Shown here: one piece after another, positions 6,943 through 12,544 of the stretch
Position numbering within the stretch: the first letter of the stretch is position 1
How the letters are laid out: every line of letters begins with the position of its first letter
Origin: Gp7-AA10 sp041483175
GTDB lineage: Bacteria; Acidobacteriota; Thermoanaerobaculia; Gp7-AA8
Assembly: GCA_041483175.1 (NCBI GenBank)
Contig: JBGPFD010000087.1
Coordinates: forward strand, 1-13,206
Length of the DNA stretch: 13,206 nt
Reading direction: 5' to 3'
Position numbers and translations under genes: made by a program
The notes under the pieces: generated by a model
The model's database searches: none
The model's input: only the letters and a program-made list of their open reading frames with translations
Told to the model about the DNA's origin: nothing

Positions 6943-9425
6943 CGCACGGCGCGCATTCCCTTGACGCGCACGAGGTCAAGCGCCGGCTCGGCGTCGATCC
7001 GGCGACCGGGCTCGCGCCGCACCACGTTCTGGAGCGGCGTGCACGTCATGGCGCGAACGTCTTGCCGCGCGTCCGCCCGCGACGGCTCTCGGCGATGATC
7101 GTCGAGCAGTTCGCAAACATCATCGTCGTGCTCCTGGCCGTCGCAGCGGCGATCAGTTGGTTTACCGGCGACCGCGCGCAGGGGGCGGCGATCGTCGTGG
7201 TGCTGATCCTCAACGCGGTCGTTGGTTTCATCACCGAATGGCAGTCGGGCCGGGCCCTCGACGCGCTACGGAAGCAGACCCGCATGACGGTCTCCGTCCG
7301 GCGCGACGGCCGGATCGTCACCGTTCCCGCCGAAGAGTTGACCGTCGGCGACATCGTCCTTCTCTCGGCGGGCGATCGCGTCCCCGCCGATTTGCGCGTG
7401 CTCGAGGCGGCCGGGCTGCAGTCGCAGGAGGCCGCGCTGACCGGCGAGAGCCACAGCGTGACGAAGACGGTCGAGCCGGTATCGATCGAGGCGCCGCTCG
7501 CCGACCGCACCTCGATGCTCTACCTCGGCACGATCATCACCGCCGGCAGAGGCGTCGGCGTCGTCGTGGCCACCGGTGGCGAGACGGAGCTCGGCCGCAT
7601 CGGCCGGCTGGTGATGGAAATCGACGAGGAGCCGACGCGCCTGCAACAAAAGCTGCAGCAGCTCGGACGACGTCTGGTCTACATCGTCCTGATCATTGCC
7701 GCAATCGTCACCATCACCGGCTGGCTGCGCGGCGATCCGCTGTGGGAGATGGTGGAAGTCGGGATCAGCCTCGCCGTCGCTGCCGTTCCTGAGGCTCTGC
7801 CCGCGGTGACCACGTTCATCCTGGCCTTCGGCGTGCTGCGGATGGCGCGGCAGCACGCGATCGTGCGCCGCCTCTCCGCCGTGGAAACGCTCGGCAGCAC
7901 GACCGTGATCTGCTCCGATAAGACCGGGACGCTGACGCTCAATCAGATGACAGTGATCGATGCGAATACAGAGCCCGACGGGCCGATCGTCGCCGCATTG
8001 TGCAACGAAGCGACCGGCCGCATCGGCGACCCAACCGAGGTCGCTCTACTCGAATGGGCGGAGCGGATGGGCGTCGATACCGAGCGCGTCCGGCTCGACC
8101 ATCCGCGCGTGGCCGAGTTTCCCTTTGACCCGCGAACGAAGCGAATGACCACCGTGCATCGCGATGGCGAGCATTATCTCTGGGCGCTCAAGGGAGCGCC
8201 GTCCGTCGTGATCGCGGCGTCATCATTGTCCGAAGCCGACCGCGAACGGTTTCGCGGCCTCAACGAGGCGATGGCGGACCGCGGGCTACGCGTCCTCGCG
8301 CTGGCGGAGAAGCGCGCGCCGACACCCGAGAACGATGAGCCCTTCACGTTTCTCGGCCTCGTCGGCCTCGCCGACCCGCCCCGTCCCGGCGTTCGGGAAG
8401 CGATCCGCACGACGCGTCTGGCGGGCATCCGCGTGATCATGCTGACCGGCGATCAGTTGCACACCGCGCGGGCGATCGGCCGGGAGCTGGGACTCGAGGA
8501 GAAGAACGTCTTCGCCCGCGTTTCGCCCGAAGAAAAGTATCGGATCGTCGAGTCGCTGCAAAAGGACGGAGACGTCGTGGCGGTCACTGGCGACGGCGTC
8601 AACGACGCGCCGGCGTTGAAGAAAGCGGACGTCGGCGTGGCGATGGGAATGCGCGGCACCGAGGTGGCGAAGGAAGCGTCGGACATCGTGCTCGCCGACG
8701 ACAATTTCGCCACGATCGTGAAAGCGATCGAAGGCGGCCGTACGATTTACGCGAACATCATCCGATTCGTGCACATGATGTTCTCGCACAATCTGAACGA
8801 GGTCCTGACCATCTTCGTGGCGCTGCTGATCGGATGGCCGCTCCCGCTGCTACCGCTGCAGATCCTCTGGTTGAACCTGGTGACCGATGTCTTTCCCGCA
8901 TTCGCGCTGGCGCTCGAACCGGGCTCGCCGGAGGCGATGCGCCAGCCGCCGCGCGATCCGAACCGCCCGATTTTTTCGGTCACCCTGCTGACCACCATCG
9001 GGTGGCAGGGGGCGATGCTGGCGACAATCTCCCTATCCGCCTATGGCTGGGCGCTCTCCGCGTACGGTCCGGGCGCGCACGCGCGAACGATCGCCCTTCT
9101 CGCGCTGGTCGGCGTGCAGGTGGGGCATACCTTCAACTGCCGTTCGCGAATTCGGTCGGCGTTCGATCGCCTCTTCAGCAATCCGTATGTCTGGATATCG
9201 ACGGCGATGGTGATCGCGCTGCAGGCGCTGGCCGTCACGTTTCAGCCGCTGGCGCGGATCCTCGGACTCGTCGCGGTCGGATCCGCCGGCGCGACCGCGT
9301 TCGCGGTCGCCGTGTTCGCGCCGATCATCGTCGTGGAAATCCAGAAAGCCATCGCGCGGCGATCGCTCACCACGCCTCATGCCCGGCGGCAGGACGCCCC
9401 GCGGCCACCAGCCGCGGAAGAATGA
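6939..9425 (+). CDS. P2A-type cation-transporting P-type ATPase (Ca2+-ATPase-like)
   Basis: The 828-aa inner-membrane pump contains the actuator loop TGES (168-171), phosphorylation site CSDKTGTLT with Asp327, nucleotide-binding KGAP, 'MLTGD', and hinge TGDGVNDAP (550-558). Residues that bind Ca2+ in SERCA have counterparts: Glu285 in PEALP (SERCA E309, although the usual PEGLP glycine is Ala286), Asn618 and Glu621 in 'NLNE' (N768, E771), and Asn646, Thr649 and Asp650 in 'NLVTD' (N796, T799, D800). Ca2+ export is therefore the best guess; Mn2+ or another cation is possible. There is no N-terminal heavy-metal-binding domain. The same frame stays open upstream to 6774, but the ATG at 6939 overlapping the adaptor stop, followed by a normal P2 N-terminus, is the likely start. 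Translation is probably coupled to the adaptor. The 3' end overlaps the opposing gene by 59 bp. Confidence 0.95.
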   Translation: MTHGAHSLDAHEVKRRLGVDPATGLAPHHVLERRARHGANVLPRVRPRRLSAMIVEQFANIIVVLLAVAAAISWFTGDRAQGAAIVVVLILNAVVGFITEWQSGRALDALRKQTRMTVSVRRDGRIVTVPAEELTVGDIVLLSAGDRVPADLRVLEAAGLQSQEAALTGESHSVTKTVEPVSIEAPLADRTSMLYLGTIITAGRGVGVVVATGGETELGRIGRLVMEIDEEPTRLQQKLQQLGRRLVYIVLIIAAIVTITGWLRGDPLWEMVEVGISLAVAAVPEALPAVTTFILAFGVLRMARQHAIVRRLSAVETLGSTTVICSDKTGTLTLNQMTVIDANTEPDGPIVAALCNEATGRIGDPTEVALLEWAERMGVDTERVRLDHPRVAEFPFDPRTKRMTTVHRDGEHYLWALKGAPSVVIAASSLSEADRERFRGLNEAMADRGLRVLALAEKRAPTPENDEPFTFLGLVGLADPPRPGVREAIRTTRLAGIRVIMLTGDQLHTARAIGRELGLEEKNVFARVSPEEKYRIVESLQKDGDVVAVTGDGVNDAPALKKADVGVAMGMRGTEVAKEASDIVLADDNFATIVKAIEGGRTIYANIIRFVHMMFSHNLNEVLTIFVALLIGWPLPLLPLQILWLNLVTDVFPAFALALEPGSPEAMRQPPRDPNRPIFSVTLLTTIGWQGAMLATISLSAYGWALSAYGPGAHARTIALLALVGVQVGHTFNCRSRIRSAFDRLFSNPYVWISTAMVIALQALAVTFQPLARILGLVAVGSAGATAFAVAVFAPIIVVEIQKAIARRSLTTPHARRQDAPRPPAAEE

Positions 9426-10029
9426 AGTTGTAGGAAACCTTGATGTGCTGGTGAATCTCGCGGATGAGCGTGCGCGCCGCGGCCTCGAATTCCGTCCCCT
9501 GCGATTGATCCGCGTCGGCCCGCAGATCGTTCGCCCGGAGCGCGAGAATCGAATGGTCCATCGCCAGATGGCGCACGATCTTTTCGTCGACGTTCACCTC
9601 GGCGCCGACGTCGAGCGCTGCGGCGATGGGGCCCAGCGTGCACCGAACGGTCGCCTCGTGCGTTTGAATCACGCGATCGATGGTGTCGATCGTGCTGCTG
9701 CAACGCGCTCGCGCGCCCTTCTCAAGCTTCGCAGCGGCGTTGCGCGCCTTCACCAGCGCCGGCTCGAGGCGCAGATCGAAATGCTGGTCGAGATCGGAAA
9801 GCAGCGTGACCAGACTTTCCTTCGCCGGATCTTTCAGGCCGCGATCGCGCGCCAACAGCCGGAAGGCGATGTCCTCAGGGCAGACATGCGCCACTTCGCA
9901 TGCCGCACGCAGCGGCCGCGTCCATCCGAACCAGTAGTCGATCCCTTCCTCTTCGAAGAGATCCTCGGCGTTGGCCGCCACCCCCACGACATGACTCAGG
10001 GGTCCATTGGGGTCGATCGTTGCGTACAT
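9367..10029 (-). CDS. Degenerate DUF542/hemerythrin-like protein
   Basis: The 220-aa protein has the same two-part plan as the RIC-like protein at the left end: a DUF542-like N-terminus (about residues 8-65) and a helical HHE-type domain (about 73-207). At the family's Cys-Cys position it has Trp33-Phe34 ('GIDYWFGWTRP'). His83, His124, His159 and His195 fall where ligand histidines are expected. The partner acidic ligands of the two HxxxE motifs are replaced: His124 is followed at +4 by Val128, and His195 ('HIKVSYNFILP') by Ser199. A classical carboxylate-bridged di-iron site therefore looks impossible. A mononuclear metal, haem or purely structural role is open. The start ATG at 10029 has only a weak purine-rich stretch upstream. 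The gene is convergent with the cation pump (59-bp overlap) and divergent from the YtxH-like gene. Family assignment is moderately sure; function is unknown. Confidence 0.72.
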   Translation of the reverse strand: MYATIDPNGPLSHVVGVAANAEDLFEEEGIDYWFGWTRPLRAACEVAHVCPEDIAFRLLARDRGLKDPAKESLVTLLSDLDQHFDLRLEPALVKARNAAAKLEKGARARCSSTIDTIDRVIQTHEATVRCTLGPIAAALDVGAEVNVDEKIVRHLAMDHSILALRANDLRADADQSQGTEFEAAARTLIREIHQHIKVSYNFILPRLVAAGRPAAGHEAW

Positions 10030-10060
10030 TCCGCTTTCAGGATGGTCCCATCGCGCGGTG

Positions 10061-10087
10061 CCGGCTGTGACTGGCGGTCAGCGCCGG
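10061..10087. promoter_or_regulatory. Interrupted palindrome in the divergent spacer
   Basis: The pattern is CCGGC-tg-TGAC-tggcg-GTCA-gc-GCCGG: 9 of 11 arm positions are complementary around a 5-bp centre. It lies in the 145-bp spacer between the leftward hemerythrin-like gene (start 10029) and the rightward YtxH-like gene (start 10175), about where an operator for either promoter would sit. It could also form a hairpin in a leader transcript. There is no T-tract, so a terminator is unlikely. Confidence 0.4.
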
Positions 10088-10103
10088 AGTGATGTCCGCC
10101 ACA
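10088..10103. promoter_or_regulatory. Weak CRP/FNR-like site AGTGA-N6-CCACA
   Basis: This directly follows the 27-bp palindrome. It matches 8 of 10 arm positions of TGTGA-N6-TCACA, but its own arms are not fully complementary. It is of interest mainly because the other divergent spacer of this window carries two better sites of the same type. Confidence 0.2.
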
Positions 10104-10174
10104 CCACAGGGGTGACTGAGGCTCTGTCGCCCACCGCGAGCGACGACGATGATCGGGCTTCGAAGGAGACCATC

Positions 10175-10372
10175 ATGTTCGGACAGAAGACGTCGTTCAA
10201 AAGATTCGTGTTCACTTTCGGCACGGGCCTGATTACCGGTGTCGCGATCGGGTTGCTCTACGCTCCGATCACCGGCAAGAAGATGCAGAAGAAAGTCGCC
10301 GACGCGACCGACCGGGTCATGGACAAGGTCGACGACCTGCAGCATACGGTGCGCAAGATCGCGAACGCGTGA
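10175..10372 (+). CDS. Small YtxH-like protein
   Basis: The 65-aa protein has a basic N-terminus, one glycine-rich hydrophobic segment (about residues 10-29, 'RFVFTFGTGLITGVAIGLLY'), then 'APITGKKMQKKV' and an amphipathic, charged helix to the end. The 'LLYAP..GKK' turn followed by a charged helix is the signature of YtxH/GvpP-like proteins, often encoded near stress genes. Their molecular role is poorly known; a membrane-associated or envelope stress role is likely. The start is well supported: AAGGAG (10163-10168) with a 6-nt spacer to the ATG. The same frame is open back to 10007, but the upstream codons cross the dyads of the spacer. The gene stands alone, divergent from the hemerythrin-like gene and convergent with the site-2 protease gene. 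Confidence 0.8.
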   Translation: MFGQKTSFKRFVFTFGTGLITGVAIGLLYAPITGKKMQKKVADATDRVMDKVDDLQHTVRKIANA

Positions 10373-10424
10373 TCCGCATCGTCATCCTGACCCTGGGCGG
10401 AGCGAAGAGGAAAGCCTTCGGCCA

Positions 10425-10451
10425 CCTTCTCCCCGTGCGACGGGGAGAAGG
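10425..10451. terminator. Perfect 11-bp-stem hairpin between convergent genes
   Basis: CCTTCTCCCCG (10425-10435) and CGGGGAGAAGG (10441-10451) pair perfectly across a 5-nt loop. It lies between the stop of the YtxH-like gene (10372) and the stop of the leftward site-2 protease gene (10455), so it could end both transcripts. There is no T-tract on either strand, so it may instead be a dispersed REP-like palindrome or a 3'-end stabiliser. Similar C/T-rich palindromes are common between genes in high-GC genomes. Confidence 0.5.
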
Positions 10452-10454
10452 ATA

Positions 10455-11606
10455 TTAGGCCGCCTGATCGAGCTCCATTTTCACGGCGACGAAGCGCAGC
10501 AGATCCTTCAGCGTCAGAATGCCGACCGGTTTTCCGTCCGAGACGACGATCAGACGCGACTGCTTGTTCCGATGCATCCGGCGCAATGCATCGACGACCT
10601 CGGTTTGCGGCGCGATGGTGTTCTCATCGGAGCAGGGTTCGGCGATCGAACCGACGGTCTGCCGGCCCCACTCCTCGCGCGGAACCTCGCGGATCTTCTG
10701 CGTGGTGATGCAGCCGACCAGCCGGTCTCCGTCGACGACCGGATAAAGCGCGAAGTGATAGCGGTACACGTAGTCGTTCACCAGATCTTCGATGGAAATC
10801 CAGCGCGGCACGGTGATCGGATCGGGTTTCATGAACTTACTCACCGGCTCGCCTTCCAGCGTCTGCCTCACGACGAGCTGCTGATACGACGCGAGCGCGG
10901 CGTTGCGGATAAACATGCCGATCAGAAACCACCAGATTCCGGTGATCAGGTTTCCGCTGAACGCGCTGATGATGCCGATGATCACCAGGATGAATCCGAG
11001 GATCGAGCCGGCCTGCGACGCGTAGCGGGTGGCCGTGCGCACGTTGCCGCTGCGCCACCAGAGAATCGAGCGTAGAACACGCCCGCCGTCGAGCGGAAAT
11101 GCGGGGATCATATTGAAGATCGCCAGAATGATGTTCGTGCTGCCGATGTACAGGAGCACGCTGGTGATCATCGTCGATGCGTGCGTGATCGTGGCCACCG
11201 CGTCAGCGATGAAGAAGAGGATGCCGATGCCCACGCTCGTCGCCGGCCCGGCGGCCGACATCAGCAGCTCGGCGCGCGCGTTCGGCGGCTCGTCGTCCAT
11301 CTCCGCGACGCCGCCGAACACGAACAGCGTGATCCCGCGCATCGGAATTCCGAATCGCCGCGCGACCATGGCGTGCGCGAATTCGTGCGCCACAATGGAG
11401 AGGAAAAAAATGATCGCCCCCGCCACGCCCATCGCCCAGTACATGCCCGCCGCGAGGCCGGGAACCATGTGCGGAAAGACGCCGGTGGAAAGCGAGGCCA
11501 CCACCAGCACGACGACGATCAGCCAGCTCAAATCGGCGCGCACGGCGAAGCCGAACAGCTTGAAAAGCGTCAATCGCGCGCCGAACACGGCGCCAGTATC
11601 ATGCAA
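10455..11606 (-). CDS. Site-2 protease family (M50) metalloprotease with CBS pair, Rip3-like
   Basis: The 383-aa membrane protein carries the zinc site HEFAH (His74, Glu75, His78) and the second S2P motif 'NMIPAFPLDGGRVLRS' with Asp173. About six membrane segments lie before residue 235, and two CBS domains (about 245-310 and 318-378) follow in the cytoplasm. Such enzymes cut membrane-bound substrates such as anti-sigma factors; CBS domains usually sense adenine nucleotides. The layout matches the DosR-regulated mycobacterial Rip3. No ATG fits the N-terminus. TTG at 11606 is the likely start, because GAGGG stands 7 nt upstream. GTG at 11588 is the alternative but has no Shine-Dalgarno. An in-frame TAA within the adjacent repeat rules out a longer protein. 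The 5' leader contains the hairpin repeat array, ending about 15 nt before the start, which could affect expression. Confidence 0.92.
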   Translation of the reverse strand: MHDTGAVFGARLTLFKLFGFAVRADLSWLIVVVLVVASLSTGVFPHMVPGLAAGMYWAMGVAGAIIFFLSIVAHEFAHAMVARRFGIPMRGITLFVFGGVAEMDDEPPNARAELLMSAAGPATSVGIGILFFIADAVATITHASTMITSVLLYIGSTNIILAIFNMIPAFPLDGGRVLRSILWWRSGNVRTATRYASQAGSILGFILVIIGIISAFSGNLITGIWWFLIGMFIRNAALASYQQLVVRQTLEGEPVSKFMKPDPITVPRWISIEDLVNDYVYRYHFALYPVVDGDRLVGCITTQKIREVPREEWGRQTVGSIAEPCSDENTIAPQTEVVDALRRMHRNKQSRLIVVSDGKPVGILTLKDLLRFVAVKMELDQAA

Positions 11607-11620
11607 ACCTTTGCCCTCGG

Positions 11621-11747
11621 GTAGTGTCGGCTCTTAGCCGGCGCCAAGCCTGTCCTCACGTAGCGCCGGCTCTTAGCCGGCGCCGAGCCTGTCCTCGCGT
11701 AGCGCCGGCTCTTAGCCGGCGCCGAGCCGACTGAGAGTCGGCTCTAC
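11621..11747. repeat. 39-bp tandem repeat array of hairpins with an inverted terminal unit
   Basis: Units begin with GTAG at 11621, 11660 and 11699, an exact 39-bp period. Units 1 and 2 differ at four positions. Unit 3 equals unit 2 for its first 30 bp, then turns into a related inverted element ending CTAC at 11747. Each unit holds a hairpin. In unit 2, GCGCCGGCT (11663-11671) pairs with AGCCGGCGC (11675-11683) across loop CTT. The terminal element pairs GAGCCGACT (11724-11732) with AGTCGGCTC (11736-11744). Differences between the two hairpin types fall at paired positions and keep the pairing. The array lies just upstream of the site-2 protease start. This looks like a dispersed palindromic repeat family, not CRISPR. 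Confidence 0.9.
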
Positions 11748-11833
11748 GTTGCGGGCCGGATGCCGCAATACTCCGTCTTCATTCCCCACGTGCCGTCGAA
11801 CGCGGAGCCAGCGACTTCGACGATGTCAAGACT

Positions 11834-11862
11834 TTGACCCGGGCTCGGCGATCTTTTACAGA
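11834..11862 (+). promoter_or_regulatory. Candidate sigma-70 promoter for the exported protein
   Basis: TTGACC (11834-11839) and TACAGA (11857-11862) are separated by 17 bp. The -35 matches TTGACA at 5 of 6 positions; the -10 is weaker at 3 of 6. Transcription would begin near 11870, leaving a leader of about 60 nt before the ATG at 11930. Between the repeat array (ending 11747) and this site, about 86 bp show no plus-strand feature. Confidence 0.4.
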
Positions 11863-11929
11863 AATGGAACAGATTGTGCCGGGCCGTGGTTCTGCCCGAA
11901 GTACCATTACAGGACAAAAAGGGGACGGA

Positions 11930-12469
11930 ATGAAGAAGACAGGTGCTTTGGCAGCCATGCTCCTGGTGACCGCGAGCCTCGCGCAAATCGCGAATGCGGC
12001 GGAGGCGCAGCCGTTTCAGATCACGCTTCCCACCGGATTCAGCGCCTTTGCCGCGCAGACACAGACTGCGAAATCGCCGAGTGGCAAGAACATCCAGGTG
12101 ACTACCTGGGTCTCGAAGTCGCCGACGACCGAGGCTGTCGTCGTCAGCGTCACGAAGTTGTGGGCGAGAATCGAGAATCCGGACCAGCAAATGGCCAACA
12201 GCCGCGACTCGCTCGTCAAGAGCGTCAACGGCACGATCGATTCCCAGCAGAAGATCGACGGTTCGGCCCCTGGAATGCGCGTCGACTTTCACAGCGGCAA
12301 CGCGTTTTTGCGCGCGCGCCTGTCCGTGAAGGGCGACTCGCTCTATCAGCTCCTCTACGTCGGCCGCTCCGCCGAACAACGCTCCAATCCTTCGGTCGAC
12401 GGCCTCTTCCAGTCGTTCGCCATCAGCGACACGCCCGCGCAGACCGCCGCCGCCACTGCCGCGCACTGA
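11930..12469 (+). CDS. Small exported protein of unknown function
   Basis: The 179-aa protein begins with a clear Sec signal peptide: MKK, a hydrophobic core (residues about 5-20), and a likely cleavage after 'QIANA' near residue 24. There is no lipobox cysteine. The mature part, about 155 residues, alternates short beta-like stretches ('FQITLPTGFSAF', 'NIQVTTWVSK', 'LYQLLYVGRS') with one helix-like stretch, and ends in an Ala/Thr-rich tail. The opening 'F.I.LP.GF' and the closing 'FQSFAIS' recall PsbP/DUF1795-like single-domain proteins, but I cannot assign a family. I chose the ATG at 11930 because it opens the signal peptide and has GGGG five bases upstream. The frame is also open back to 11834, across the putative promoter. 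The gene stands alone and is convergent with the deaminase-like gene. Confidence 0.8.
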   Translation: MKKTGALAAMLLVTASLAQIANAAEAQPFQITLPTGFSAFAAQTQTAKSPSGKNIQVTTWVSKSPTTEAVVVSVTKLWARIENPDQQMANSRDSLVKSVNGTIDSQQKIDGSAPGMRVDFHSGNAFLRARLSVKGDSLYQLLYVGRSAEQRSNPSVDGLFQSFAISDTPAQTAAATAAH

Positions 12470-12481
12470 ACGGCCGCCAGC

Positions 12482-12544
12482 TGTAGGGCACGCCTGCGGC
12501 GTGCCGTATCCCGGTGAAACGGCACGGCGCAGCCGTGCCCTACA
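12482..12544. repeat. Inverted pair of 24-bp palindromic repeats between convergent genes
   Basis: The left copy (12482-12505) and right copy (12521-12544, opposite orientation) flank a 15-bp spacer and agree at 22 of 24 positions. Each copy is itself a hairpin: GGCACGCC/GGCGTGCC on the left, and GGCACGGC/GCCGTGCC when the right copy is read in the same orientation, both with a TGC loop. The two differences are a C-G to G-C swap at one base pair, so both hairpins remain perfect. The whole 63-bp element can also fold on itself. It lies between two gene 3' ends and could act as a bidirectional terminator. The right end supplies the TAG stop of the deaminase-like gene. Confidence 0.9.

Noticed and set aside
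9379..10092. 237-codon plus-strand frame
   Set aside because: It is antisense to the hemerythrin-like gene, which retains four ligand-position histidines and the DUF542 layout. The plus-strand translation shows no domain.
10007..10174. N-terminal extension of the YtxH-like protein
   Set aside because: The ATG at 10175 has an ideal AAGGAG with a 6-nt spacer. The upstream codons cross the palindromes of the divergent spacer and overlap the start of the opposing gene.
11621..11747. CRISPR array
   Set aside because: The repeat units are directly contiguous at a 39-bp period with no unique spacers. The internal perfect hairpins fit a palindromic repeat family.
11744..12466. 240-codon minus-strand frame as a full gene
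   Set aside because: Most of it is antisense to the signal-peptide protein at 11930-12469, which has a better start, Shine-Dalgarno and composition. Only its last 29 codons look protein-like, and these are reported as a separate low-interest finding.
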